A program made the position numbers and the translations under genes. From positions 72,043,097-72,107,096 of the forward strand of contig NC_080419.1 of NCBI RefSeq assembly GCF_029873635.1: a stretch of 64,000 nt of DNA, read 5' to 3'. Source of the DNA: Malania oleifera. Taxonomy: Eukaryota > Streptophyta > Magnoliopsida > Santalales > Ximeniaceae. Below, one piece after another: positions 11,859-23,945 of this stretch (position 1 is its first letter; the number at the start of each line of letters is the position of its first letter). The notes under the pieces are model-generated. The model was not told the DNA's origin. It saw only the letters and a program-made list of their open reading frames with translations, and did not search any database.

Positions 11859-12705
11859 TGTAATATGCTAAACCCAAAAAATAGAAGAAAAGGAAAATAA
11901 ATAAAGAAAAGAAAAGAAAAGTGAAAGCAAGGAAAAAGGTTTGGTCAAGACCAAACCATCGACGGTTATGTGGGACTTAGAAAAAACATCGACGATTTTC
12001 CTGCAGGGCAAATTACCAAGAGCATATAAGGGTGTTTTTAGGTTTGGAAAAGGCCAAACCATCAACAGTTTCAAGGAAACCGTCGATGATTTTGTGCGAG
12101 ACAACAACTCGATTTCCTTTCTCTCTCTAAAAAAAAACCTATGGTTTCGGGATTTGGTCTTCTTTTGGGTTTCTCTCACTCACTTAATCCTAATCGGAGT
12201 TCGTGCTATCTCTCCAATCATGTCTCTCTTCTCTCGGCTCGTCGGTCTCTGTCCCGGTGAGTTTTGAAAAGCTAGGGTTTTGCTCTCCCGTTCTTTTTGG
12301 GTCGTTTTCAGAAAAACATGTAAGAGGATTAAATTATACCAACTTTTTATTAAATTTGAACCGATTAATTTCGAGTATATAAACCTATGTATATATGTAT
12401 GTTTCCTAATGCGTTAGGTATTTAAAAGTGATGGTTTTTATTATAATTCATATTTGGGGAAAAACCAATGTGAGTGGGATATATTAATTATTTACAGTAC
12501 GTAACAGTATGATTAATAATCAAACTGTGTGGCATGAGAATAACTCTTCATAATAAACTAGTTGTGCTTATTGTGATGGATGAATTGATATGTTTGGATG
12601 AATTTTTTGTGTGGTTATCATATGTATCACAATATAACATTGGCAAACCTGAGAAGTTCATTGCATTGCTTGGGTATAAATCACGATATAGTGTTGGTAG
12701 GCTTG
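11859..12705 (+). mobile_element. Truncated 5' LTR (LTR A) of a Tekay-like element
   Basis: It starts TGTAATATGCTAAACCC and is colinear with the complete LTR at 17577-19369 up to GGTATAAATCACGATATAGTG and GGTAGGCTTGA, then switches to gag sequence. U3 contains the GTCGAC-like phrases CATCGACGGTTA and CATCGACGATTTT. About 950 bp of its 3' end, the primer site and the leader are missing. Confidence 0.8.
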
Positions 12706-13445
12706 ATTACCATTTAGTAGTACGCTACTAGGTTCAAGGAGCTTTCTTGCTTCACCCACTTTATGGTCCTAGATGATTACCAAAAGGTGAGGAGGTTTGA
12801 AAGGGACTTGAAATAGAGGATCCACGAGTAGATGGCAGTATTGTAGGTACAAAAGTTCTCATAGTTGGTGGATAAAGCTACCATAGCAGAGTTAAGCCTG
12901 TAAAGAGTTACAGTGATGTCAGAGTAGAGGAAGAGACCCATGCCTCCCAGCTCCTATACATATGCTAGACAGGGTTCATGGAGGGGAGATAGAGATATTG
13001 TGGGTTAAAGGTCAGATAGGGCTAATCGAGACTATAAGGAAAATTCATCATGCCCCCACTGTACTAGATGTAATCGGAGGCATTGGGGAGAATGTCGAGG
13101 TGGGAGTATTGTGTGTTATCGGTGCGGAAGATACGACCATAAAGCCTGATATTTCCATGGACTACTGATCAACACACCCACTATTGATTAGAGCCATAGG
13201 AACAACTTGGTACCTCATGATGGCCCGACAAGTGTCTACACACTTACCCTAACTGCTGCAGATATTGCTAGAGGCATAGGTAAGGTGTTTATGTTTGGGA
13301 TAAGCGATAGTTTCATTTGATTCTAGGTGATGCAATTTTTCATATGTTAGAGTAGATTAAAATATGTGAAAAGTGGGTAGGTAATAAACTTCTAAGTTAC
13401 AATGAAAAATGATGCATTAGCAAATTTCAAGGACAATTTTTTTGT
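12706..13445 (+). pseudogene. gag remnant of the Tekay-like element, then 3' region
   Basis: It begins with a phrase resembling the gag FIELSRF region (GAGCTTTCTTGCTTCACCC). At 13114-13149 the reading CYRCGRYDHKA is a CCHC zinc knuckle with the last Cys lost and a TGA stop inside. Protease, RT, RNase H and integrase are absent, so the internal region carries a large deletion. Sequence after 13330 is 3' region. Confidence 0.7.
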
Positions 13446-13457
13446 AAGGAGGGGAGA
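13446..13457 (+). other. Polypurine tract before LTR B
   Basis: AAGGAGGGGAGA, the same tract found before the 3' LTRs of elements 1, 2 and 3. It primes plus-strand DNA synthesis. It ends 1 base before the LTR start at 13459. Confidence 0.85.
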
Positions 13458-13728
13458 ATTTAATAACTCGAACCCAAAAAATAAAAGAAAAATAAATTAA
13501 AGAAGAGGAAAATAAATAAAGAAAAGAGAAGAAAAGAAAATGGAAGGAAAAAGGTTTGACTAGGACCAAACCATCGATGGTTACGTGGGACTCAGAAAAA
13601 TCGTTGACGATTTTCCTGCAGGGCAAATTATCGAGATCTTATAAGGGTGTTTTTAGGTTTGGCATAGGCCAAATCGTCGACGGTTTTAGGGAAATAGTCG
13701 ACAGTTTTGTTTGGGGCAACAACTCTAT

Positions 13729-13737
13729 AAATAGATG
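13729..13737 (+). promoter_or_regulatory. TATA box in LTR B
   Basis: TATAAATAG, just downstream of the GTCGAC-type phrases (13570-13705), as in other LTRs here. Confidence 0.6.
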
Positions 13738-14840
13738 TTGAGTTATTTATTTTAGAGAATTTCCCTTCTTTCTCTCTAAAAAAAACCTAGGGTTTTAGGG
13801 ATTTTGTTTTCTTTCGAGTTTCTCTCGCTCTCTTAATCCTAATTGGAGTTCATGCTTGTTCTCCAGCCCCGTCTCTCTTCTCTAGGCTTGTCAATCTTTG
13901 TCCTCAACGAGTTTTGGAAAGTTAGGGTTTTGCTTTCCCGTTCGTTTTGTGTCTTTTTCGAGAAAACAGGCAAGGGGAATAAATTATACCAGCTTTTTAT
14001 TAAATTTGAACCAATTAATTTTGAGTATATAACCTGTGTATATATGTATGATTTTCTGAACGGGTTAGGTATTTAAAAGTGATAGTTTTGATTATAATTC
14101 ATATTTGGGGAAAACCAATGTGAGTGGGGTATATTAATTATTTACAGTATGAAATAGTATGATTGACACTCAAACCATGTGGCATGAAAATAACTCTTCA
14201 TGATAAATTCGTTCTGATTTTTATGGTGAATGAATTGATATGTCTGGACGAATTGTTTGAGTGGTTATTCGTATGTATCAAAATATAACGTTGGTAGGCT
14301 TGAGGAGTTTGTTACATTGCCTGGGTATAAATCATGATATAACATTGCTAGGTCCGAGGAGTTCATTATATCATCATTCATATAAATGGGGTAAAACATT
14401 GGTAGGCTTGGGGAGTTTGTTTTACTGATATACTATGAATAGGTCATTGGGAAATGAAGCAGTGAAGGTCGATTGTGATGAACTTGTGCAGTATCCCGTG
14501 TGGATGTGAAACTTGTGTAATATCCTTTGTGGATGTGAAACTTGTGCAATATCTTGTGTGGATGTGAGTGAAATGTGTGATTGATGTTCCATGTGTGTGG
14601 GTATATGTACGTGAATTTATATGTATAAATATTTACAGTAAAGTAAAACTCTCCGCTTAAGGGCTTATTGAGTAAGGTGAGTTCCCTAATAACTATCAAT
14701 TGTAGTCTCACCCAAATTAAAAGGGCAAAGTTGCAAATGGTATCAGAGCAAAGGGGTGTTACATGTGTGGGCGTATAATCTCCCTAATCCTCGGGAACCT
14801 TCGCTACAAATATTGGTTATGTATGTGTGAGTATAGTATA

Positions 14841-17108
14841 TGTTGACCTTATAGGTCACGCTCGGTTTTGATTATGACAAATACTCATTGTATCTAATGA
14901 GTGTTTGAGGTTTTGTGCAGGAACTTAAATTGTCAAAGATTGAGATGTGCACAAAGAGGAACTAAAAATTGAAGACCCATTTATCGATTGTGTTGTATTT
15001 AATTCATTTTTAAAGGGTTTGTAATAGTAAATAGGTCTTTGGTTTGTAATCAGCTTACACACATCACATGCATGATAATACGTAAGCTCAAACGAACCGT
15101 AAATGAGAAATGACCTGAGAAAGACTTTAGGGTTTTTCCTTTGGTCGACCGGCACCGAACTTTTTCAGTGTCTTCAAAAATTGGATCCCAAGTGACCATA
15201 GGACACTCACATTTGCACTTGCATGTATTAGGCACTTGAATAATGTTTGTATGGTTTGAAACGGGACCGAAATGCACACTTGGTGCACTTTCGGTCGACC
15301 GACCAGGACAGTTCATTTTGGCCTTGTCGACTGAACTAGACCTGGGTCAACTATTGACCAAGGTCTTGGTCGACCGAACCAATGCAGTTCAAATTTCCCT
15401 GATTGACCGAAACCCTATCTAGTCAACAATTTGACCATCTAGTCGATCGAGCCATTTTTGTACACCAACTACCTGGTTGACCGAGGGTCCTCGAGAAAAA
15501 TCCCAGCGGTCTGGTTGACTAAACCAGCCAGTTCAAAATGGCCTGGTCGACCGAACCTCGGAGAAATGGAAAATCGCCTTTGGAAAGGCATTTTCGGTTG
15601 ACCGAGCCCTTAGTTCAAAATCCTCCTAGTCGACCGAACCATATAAGATTTGGTCAACCAAAACTATTCTGGTCAACCAGAGCTCTCAGCTTGCCCTGCA
15701 TTTTTACCATGGTTAACTTATTTTTATCAGGGTTAAAATATTTAAAACATCATTAATCTTTTCTAATATTCCCAACTATATCCCTAACGGTCATATTTTA
15801 GGGGTTTTCTATTTATATCCCTTCATTTGGGAAGATTTATAACTTGATTAGCCTACTTGATTAAAAATTCTCTCTCAAGTTCAAATATCCATAATACTCA
15901 GATCTAAGCCCCATTCACTCATACTTACCTGCTACTATTGTCTAAACCTTATGTAAGTCAATTGAGTGTTTGTTTGGAAAGGTTTGCTCTCCTTGTTCTA
16001 TTTGATTGACACGACTTTCTTAAGAGCCAAACCTAAGGATTCTTAGGGGACTTTGTTGATAAGTCTATCCTAAGAAGACTTTGATAGATCTTATAAACTT
16101 GCACTTTCTTTGCAATATCTTGAGAAGATTGTATCGGTTTTTGGTTGCAAAATATTTTCAAAATACTTTCAAATATCTAGTGTGCTTTTCTTTTGAAAAA
16201 TATTTGAAGAGATATTTGTTTGTGTGATAGTGATCCTTGTTGCAATATTCACTCACTCATATATTATTGCTGAAAACAAAGATTACGCATCTTTTACAAA
16301 CCAAGCATATACATCATTTGATACTTACATGCTTGAGGCATCCTGGTGAGTGAAATACTGAGAGTTGACATCTTTGTGTGAACTCATTGGCTGAACATCT
16401 TGTGATACAAAGATTGCTTGTTTGACACTCTCACGTACGCATTTCACTGATAGAAAATACCTTTGAGAGTTGAACTGTCTAGACCACACTGAGCTTACAT
16501 ATTGAATCATATTGTGGTGTATGTTATTGTGCGTATATGGGTACATATATGCTTTACATGAAAGCACAATCACTATACCATCTGATTATATACACATTTG
16601 TTGTATTTCCAGGCATGGGCCTAAAGAGGGCGACTAGCCCAGGAATAGTCTCGGATTGGCTTAGACTTGGTTAGGAAAGTTAGGTGCGTCGTCCTATTAA
16701 GGCATGTACATTAAGGTCAGCCCCGCTAATTGACCTGGTTAAGGTTGAGCTCATCCCTGTGCTAATTGACCTGGTTGTAAACGGTGTCCTTCCACCCTTA
16801 AGTGAGCTGTTAGTGGAATCCTCGGGCTTGCAAGCTAGAGGCGGGGACATAGGCACAGTTGACTGAACCCCGATAACATATCGTGTGCCTTGTTTATATT
16901 TCTGCACTTTATATTTACCGCAGATGTATGTTATGGTGTGAATGATGCGTTTGATTTAATTTCCATATCATTTTTATCTACGCATTCAGAAATTGCACAG
17001 ACAAACCCTTGGTCGTATATATATATATCGCCATTGGATAGATTTACCAAGGAGAAAAAGTTTAAATTTCCAATTCACCCCCCTATTGGGAATACATAAA
17101 TTCTAATA
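14841..17108 (-). mobile_element. Solo LTR (family X, copy 2), TSD GTATA
   Basis: 2268 bp in reverse orientation. It begins TGTTGACCTTATAGGTCA and ends CACCCCCCTATTGGGAATAC...CTAATA. The flanking duplication is GTATA (14836-14840) against GTATC (17109-17113). The paralogous LTR C at 18908-18925 reads GTATAGTATATAAGTG without the insertion, an empty site that confirms both boundaries. The 15120-15690 part contains more than ten variants of GGTCGACCGAACC. No coding capacity. Confidence 0.92.
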
Positions 17109-17357
17109 GTATCTAAGTGTATTAGTAGTTATTGCTGTTGATTAACAAACAAATATATTTTGTGTACACTAAAACTCATCTGCCACACACTTTTATAATT
17201 TATTCCATCCTTATTGAGAAGTGTCTCACACCAGTGAATTATTAACTTTTTAGGTCCATCACGTGATCGAGCTTAGCAAGCTTCAACGAATTATTAACTC
17301 GTCTACCTAAGTGCCCCACTCCTTGCGATTGGATCTTTGCCTTTATCAACTGACAGG

Positions 17358-17576
17358 ATGGAGAGTAGAGAGGAAGAGAGAGAGTTTGTATGAGAGAAAA
17401 GAGGAAATGAAAATGGGGGAATGAAAAAATGATGGCTTAAGTATCTTTTGCCTCGTGATCATGAGATTACTACACGTGTCACGCCTTGGACTGTTTGACC
17501 AGAAGGTGGCATGGTTTCCTCATCACCGTGCATCGTGTGTGTTCCTAACCATGGCTAGGATCTTGCCAGGTCATTA
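17358..17576 (+). repeat. Duplicated host-LTR segment, copy 2
   Basis: Second copy of 11640-11858. Its left junction joins the right flank of LTR B (CTTTATCAACTGACAGG) to GGAGAGTAGAG, the breakpoint of the tandem duplication. Confidence 0.85.
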
Positions 17577-19369
17577 TGTAATAAGCTGAACCCAAAAAAT
17601 AGAAGAAAGGGAAAATAAACAAAGAAAAGAAAATAAAAGTGAAAGGAAGGAAAAATGTTTGGCTAGGACCAAACCATCGACTGTTACGTGGGACTCTGAA
17701 AAATCGTCGACGGTTTTTTTGCAGGGCAAATTACCGAGAGCATATGAGGGTGTTTTTAGGTTTGGAAAAGGCCAAACCATTAATAGTTTCAAGGAAACCG
17801 TCGATGACTTTGTTGAGTTAATTTTTTTATAAAATTTCCTCTCTCTGTCTCTCTCTAAAAAAACCTATGGTTTCAAGATTTGGTCTTCTTTCAGGTTTCT
17901 CTCGCTCTCTTAATCCTAATCGGAGTCTGTGCTTTCTATCTGATCGTGTCTCTCTTCTCTCGGCTTGTCGGTCTTTGTCCCCAGTGAGTTTTGAAAAGCT
18001 AGGGTTTTGCTTTCCCATTCGTTTTGGGTTGTTTTCAGAAAAACATGCAAGAGGAATAAATTATACCAACTTTTTATTAAATTTGAACCGGTTAATTTCG
18101 AATATATAAACCTGTGTATATATATATGACTTTCTGAATGGGTTCGGTATTTAAAAGTGATGGTTTTGATTATAATTCATATTTGGGGAATGACCAGTGT
18201 GAGTGGGATATATTAATTACTTATAGTACGTAACAATATGATTAACAATCAAACCGTGTGGTATAAGAATAACTCTTCATAATAAACTAGTTGTGCTTAT
18301 TGTGATGAATGAATTGATATGTTTGGATGAAGTTTTTTTGTGGTTATCATATGTATCACAATATAACGTTGGCAAGCCTGAGAAGTTCATTGCATTGCTT
18401 GGGTATAAATCACAATATAATGTTGGCAGACTTGAGGAGTTTGTTATATTGTCATTTATATAAATGGGGTAAAACATTGGCAGGCCTGAGGAGTTTGTTT
18501 TACTGATATACTATGCATAGGCCATTGGGAAATGAAGCAGCGAAGGTCGATTGTTACAAACTTGTGCAGTATGCTGTGTGGATGTGAAACTTGTGCAGTA
18601 TCCTATGTGGATGTGAAACTTGTGCAGTATCCTGTGTGGATCTGATTGAAATGTCTGACTGATGTTGAACGTGTGTGTGGGTATATGTATGTGAATTAAA
18701 TGTATAAATGTTTACGGTAAAGTAAAACTCTCCACCCAAGGGCTTACTGAGTAAGGTGAGTGCCCTGATAAGTATCAGTTGTAGCCTTACCTTAGTTAGA
18801 AGGGTAAAGTAACAAATGGTATCCAAGCAAAGGGGTGTCACATGTATGGATGTGTAGTCTGCCTGATCCTTGGAAACTTTTTCTATAAATATTGGTTATG
18901 TATGTGTGAGTATAGTATATAAGTGTATTAGCAGTTATTATTGTTGATTAACAAATAAATATAATTTGTGTACACTAAAACTCATTTGCCACACACTGTT
19001 ATAATTTATTCCATTCTTACTGAGAAGTTTCTCATCCCATCGAATTATTAACTTTTCAGGTCCATTAGGTGATCGAGCTTAGCAAGCTCTATGGTGGGGT
19101 TTAGTTTTTTTTTTTTTTTTTTTGTAATTTTGAGTAGTTGTAACATATAAAATATTTAAAATTTATATTTAACTTCCTGGTTATGTAATATAAAGTGAAT
19201 GGATACACTTTTGGGATTGTATAGAATATAACTCTGGTATTTTAATGGATAATGTTTAATTTTTTCCATTATGTGAATGGTATATTTGGTATCACATATA
19301 GGTGAATGGAACACATAACACTCCGGACATAACACTCCGAGCCCCACTTGGTGGGTTCGGGGCATTACA
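17577..19369 (+). mobile_element. Complete 5' LTR (LTR C), second unit of the Tekay-like element
   Basis: 1793 bp, TGTAATAAGCTGAACCC to GGGGCATTACA, a TGTAA...TTACA-ended LTR. The order is GTCGAC-type phrases at 17675-17810, then degenerate repeats of GTTGGCAAGCCTGAGAAGTT type at 18360-18500, then a poly(T) tract at 19107-19125. A primer site follows. It keeps the pre-insertion state of the site occupied in LTR B. Confidence 0.88.
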
Positions 19370-19966
19370 AAGTTGTATAAGAGCTTTAGGTTGTTAGGTT
19401 CCGCAGACTCTATGATGAATTAATGCCAGAGTATAGGTTCGAGTTAGGATGAGGATAAATGGGTAGATTAGTATTGGCCTGGAGGCAAAAACCCCTTGAT
19501 GGTCTTCTTTGGTTTTCTGAATCTGTCGCAAGTTTAAAAAAATCATGGTAAATCCATCGACGACGATGTTTCTGAGCAGAGAGACTGGAACTTGACATTA
19601 GAACTTGAAGATTAGGATGGTCGAACTATAGGTATAACCTTCTAAAAAAGAATTTTGGTAATTTAAGTGTTTTGATTTGATGATTGAGGTTAATTGGGTG
19701 TTTGTTGTTGACATCGAGGATTTAAATGTTAAACTAGTTTCTTTGTCTTATAACTGTACCAGTTATGTTAAGATATGGAAATTCTAAACTCACCTCTGTC
19801 CTATCTTCAGGATTGAGCCCAGAGGTAAAGACGTGGACATTGGAGGGGATAATGATTTAAGGGTTTCCAACAAGGATGAGATCGAAACCTCTAGATTGCT
19901 ATGAGGTTTAGCTCAACGGATCAGGAAAGAGATTAGGCGGGACCCCGAGGGGATAATGATTTTGTA
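19370..19966 (+). other. Primer site and leader after LTR C
   Basis: TTGTATAAGAGC at 19373-19384 matches the initiator-Met primer site TGGTATCAGAGC at 9 of 12 bases. The leader TTTAGGTTGTTAGGTTCCGCAGACT matches the leader of element 2 (35570-35595). Near 19808-19813 CTTCAGGATTGA corresponds to the acceptor-like CAGGATGGA before gag in other elements, with the ATG decayed to ATT. The frame is lost soon after. Confidence 0.7.
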
Positions 19967-20118
19967 GTTATTGTTGTTGATTAACAAACAAATATATTTT
20001 GTGTACACTAAAACTCATCTGCCACACACTTTTATAATTTACTCCATCCTTATTGAGAAGTGTCTCACCCCAGTGAATTATTAACGTTTTAGGTCCATCA
20101 GGTGATCGAGCTTAGCAA
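19967..20118 (+). mobile_element. LTR D: 3'-terminal fragment of the second unit's 3' LTR
   Basis: Matches 17130-17300 of LTR B (ATTAACAAACAAATATATTTTG through GGTCCATCAGGTGATCGAGC). The internal region and most of the LTR are deleted between the leader and this piece. Confidence 0.75.
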
Positions 20119-21178
20119 GCTTCAACGAATTATTAACTCATCTGTCTAAGTGCCCCACTCCTTACAATTGGATCTTTTGCCCTTATCAACGAACAAGATG
20201 GTGCTGACATGTGGCAAATCTAGCCCTAACCCGGCCTTAAATAGGTTTCCCTCTGGGCCGGTCAACCTTTAACCGGTCTTCTCCCCCCGAATTGGTCTCC
20301 CACCGATTTTCTTTTCTACTATGTATTTTTATTTTAAAATTTTAAAATTTTTAAATACTTAATAAATTCACAAAAATAAAAAAAAATTAGAAAAATTACC
20401 AAAAAATTATAAAAAATATTTCGAGGTTACAAAATTATTTTTTGTACTTGAAAAAATCATAAAAAATAGAAAAAAAAAAAAAAAGAGCTAAGAAAATCTT
20501 ACAAAACATTTCTAGGTTAGAAAATTGCTTTTGTACTTGAAAAAAGTCAAAAAAAAAAAAAATCTTAGAAAACCACATAAAATTTAGAGAAAATTGGGAA
20601 GAATTCTAAAAAACATTTTGGACTTTATTTTCATTAGTTTGCTTTAATCATCTGTTTGTTATTTCAAAATGCGCGAAAATATGAAAAAATTACAAAAGAT
20701 TCAGAAAAATAGAGGAACAATCAAGAAAAAATGTTTTATGACTTGAGAATTTTTTTTTATCCAATATAAATCCCAAAATCTATGAGAATATTATTTTCAT
20801 ACTTAGAAAAACCCTACGAAATTTCAAAATATCGGGAATTTATTTTGTACAATATTTTCTCAATTTTCATCCTAATGATTTGAAAAGGGAGGCATGAACT
20901 CTTCAGAGTACAGTATGCCATGATTCTAAGGGAATACTTATATAGTATTTATTTTGTGCATTTCTTCACAATTTTTGAAAGGTCATAATTTCGAAGGTTT
21001 ATTAAATTTTATTTTTATGACAAGTTTTTATTAATTAGGTACCGTCCGTAGGACAGACGTGTAGGGGGTGCTAATACCTTTCCCTCACATAACCAAACTC
21101 TCGAACACGACTCTGGTGACGCAGACTGATTCTACCCTTAATTGGGTAGTAATCAAGTATTCTAACGACACTCTAACA
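20119..21178 (+). mobile_element. LTR 3' part of Tat/Ogre type
   Basis: It starts with the right flank that is also present at 17300-17357. AT-rich sequence with many AAAAATT words follows at 20320-20830. At 21040-21120 the block CCGTAGGACAGACGTG, GGGGGTGCTAATACCTT, CTCGAACACGACTCTGG matches the conserved end of Tat/Ogre LTRs. It ends CTCTAACA. No gene. Confidence 0.65.
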
Positions 21179-21184
21179 GGTTAG

Positions 21185-21194
21185 TGGCGACTCC
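21185..21194 (+). other. Primer-binding-site-like TGGCGACTCC
   Basis: TGGCGACTCC lies 6 bases after the LTR end. From memory this is the start of the tRNA-Arg-type primer site of Ogre/Tat elements. It belongs after a 5' LTR, which is unexpected if this LTR closes the element at 1-2899. Confidence 0.6.
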
Positions 21195-21599
21195 ATCACA
21201 CCTTGATTTCCACGAATATATTTTAACACCACCTTGTCCAGTTCAACTTGGGAATGCCATGACACTTAGCATGTGAACAAGTTTATAATTCATATCACAC
21301 ATAAGGTAAAGGAGAAATGGAGGCCAGGAGGGACTTAAAGCTCATACAAGCTGGCGTATTCCATAGAAGATTGAAGAGAAAAAGAAGAAGAAGACATTTA
21401 TTTTATTTGTAATTGCATTTGGATTTGTCTGTAATAATCCATATCTTGCATGATGTGGATGAATGCTCAAAGAGGACCATAAACAAACCTTCGGAACCAA
21501 CACCTTCATGAAAAACCATTTTCTAAAATGATGAAATCTTATAAAGGTTTTTAAAATGAACTTGAGATAAAAAAACGGGGCTAAAATTGAAGTTTTTAT
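21195..21599. other. Unassigned
   Basis: No gene or clear repeat. The left end of the reverse solo LTR that follows should be here, but the TGTTGACC end cannot be found, so it may be truncated. Confidence 0.4.
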
Positions 21600-22743
21600 T
21601 AACCTCAGTCGACCGGCCCCTTTTTGATTTAAATGCCCCAACCGACCGCCCAAGTTTTGGCCTGTTTTATAAAGCCCCGATCAACCAACCATATTTAAAG
21701 CTTCAAGCCCCAGTTGACCGACCTTAATATTTTGGACAAATTTTCAAAGCTCAGCCGACCAGCCTATATGCCTTAAAAATGCCAACCTACCAACACTATT
21801 CACCTGGCTGACTAGTTCTTCAAGTCGATATGCTATTTCTCACAGTTTGGAAAATCGCCAAAGGCCAGCCAACCAATCCCTTCCTCAGTTGATTAGACCT
21901 CTCCAAAATTTGAATTTTGGCTTTAGTCCAACTGACCAACGAAGCCCCCAGTCAACTGAACCTTTCGGGTTGGTCAAATTTTCAACATAAAACGGTCATT
22001 AATTTTTTAATTAAATATTTTAAAATGACCTTTGTGTCCCTTAGTGGTCAAAAGTTGGGGAAGTCTATATATAGCCCATTCATAAGCTTAATTAGCAACT
22101 TTGATTACTTTTGAAAATGCTCTTAAATATTTTGGGCATATTTTTAAAATCAAAGTTCCCCCACATTCATTTTATTGCAAAATCTCTTTGGGGAAAAATT
22201 TTATACTATCTCATACTCTATTCATTTTCATTTAAGAGAGATCATCTAGTTTCTCCTACATCTTCGTTTTGAAAAATCTTTTTAGGAGAATATCTTGGGG
22301 TTATAACAAGTAATTTGGAGCATATATAATTCATATATACTTGTTTGAGAAGCTTATTGTTCTTGAGATTTCAAAGAACAAATATCTCCCATACACTTTG
22401 TTTTGAGAAATATTTTGAAGAAATTTTGTGAGTTATTCAAGAAGGCCTTGATTGTATATTTATTGATAAATACTTTTCTTGAAAGGCTTCTTGCTTTGTT
22501 TTTGCCAAACCCTAAGTTCTCCTACATTTTCTTGAAAAATATTTTTGGGAGAAATATTAATTAGGGTTAAACCTTTGAAGTATTCATCATATATATCTCA
22601 CTCGAAGAATGCAAAATTTTTGTTTGAGACAAATACCCTTAATCTATTGAGCATCATTTCATATCATTTGAGAGTGCATATAGAGCATCATTTTGTACAT
22701 CTTTGCTTAGTTCAAAAAGCATTTATTTGTACGCAAACTTTCA

Positions 22744-23041
22744 CATCTGTGAACTGGTTTGGCTTAGCCCGGTTAAGTGAGAAGGGGAGACTCTGCCCTG
22801 TAAGGAGAACCAGTTTGGCTTAGTCCAGTTAAGTGAGCTGAGGAAACTCCCCCCTGTAAGGGGAACCGGTTTGGTTTCTCCCGTAATTGAGCTGGGGAAA
22901 CTCTGCCCTATGAGGAGAACCAGTTTGGCTTCGCCTATAAGTGAGCTGGGGAGACTCTGCCCCCTAAAGAGAACCGGTTTGGCTCATCTCGGTAAGTGAG
23001 TTGGGGAGACTCTGCCCCATAAGGAGAATTGGTTTGGCTTT
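22744..23041 (-). repeat. ~57-bp tandem array, left part
   Basis: Units start near 22744, 22810, 22868, 22926, 22978 and 23032, with TTTGGCTT...GTGAGCTGGGGAGACTCTGCCC...AAGGAGAACC. The array continues at 32501 after element 1. Other copies of the solo LTR have only about one such unit (for example GGAGCGGCACCATTTACAA at 3491). Confidence 0.85.
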
Positions 23042-23945
23042 TGTAACGTCCCTCAATTTCTTAATATAAAATGTCACATAATAGATAAAATGGTCAACCC
23101 GAACCCATGGGTAACGGGAGACACCTATCAAACACAGCGAAAATCTATGCAGCAGTAACATAAAATCCAAACATTCATCCATAAAGCATAATACTAGAAA
23201 CATAATACCAGAGTTTACTACATCTCCATATACTGTACATATATACAACCTTCAAAATATCAAAATGACACTAGGACCATATAACAAAAATCTCCTAGTC
23301 CTAGTTCAACACTTACCCTTCTAGTAGGGAAGCTCCACTCACTCAACGGCGGCCTTGACCCGCCGATTTCTCTGGGTTTCCTGAAAAATGTGATAATGTT
23401 CAGGGTGAGACACTTCTAAGGGAAAATAAACTAAATACAGCCATGTGGCCACATGAACATTTAAAGTGCTTATACATATACAATACATTTCATAACTCTT
23501 GAAATAATATAAATATCGTACTGGATAATCATATACTTTCATATTTGTTAATAAATCATAACATACATAAGCATCCGTTATAACTATAATACTGAAAATA
23601 TACCCAGGATGAATAGCTAGCTAATGTCATGTATTACCCCCCATGACAGGTTGTGCAGCCCGAAAGCGGGACTCGACAATGGCTGGCCGACCACTGCTGA
23701 ACCAAATATGTCTGTAAGTACGATGGGCCCGCCATACCCTGGTTTGGACTACCAGGTGGACGTCCACACTCTACTGAAAGCCACATCGACTATCCATCTC
23801 CCATCCCCTCGTGGAATGGTTAGCACTAATCTGACGTAGATATCTGATCTACAATATAGCTACGGTATTGAGCCCGAGAACTAAACTAAACTAACATCCT
23901 GGTAGTAATAACATATAATACATGAACATACATAACATCATCACA

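Larger units (their letters stand above)
13459..17310 (+). mobile_element. 3' LTR (LTR B) of the Tekay-like element, split by a solo LTR
   Basis: It starts TTTAATAACTCGAACCC (TG decayed to TT) directly after the polypurine tract. It is colinear with LTR C up to GTGAGTATAGTATA at 14840, is interrupted by the 14841-17108 insertion, and resumes at 17109 with GTATCTAAGTGTATTAG. It ends at GCTTAGCAAGCTT, about 285 bp short of a complete LTR. GTCGAC-type phrases occur at 13570-13705. Confidence 0.85.
1..21194 (+). mobile_element. Decayed Tat/Ogre-lineage Ty3/gypsy retrotransposon (3' half), with nested insertions
   Basis: The domain order RT - RNase H - second RNase H - integrase at 377-2899 is diagnostic of the Tat/Ogre lineage. 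It is followed by a very long 3' untranslated region containing the block ACTACGCAATGAAC...AAAAAGGTATGTAGGCAAC (5648-5690), which I recognise from Tat-type 3' regions, and by 42-bp and 69-bp tandem arrays. LTR-like sequence with TATA box follows, and an LTR 3' end near 21031-21178 contains the typical GGGGGTGCTAATACCTT block. Nested inside are a solo LTR (3227-5261) and a duplicated Tekay-like element (11859-20118). The 5' half lies left of the window. The coding part is certain; treating 20119-21178 as part of the same element is inference. Confidence 0.7.
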
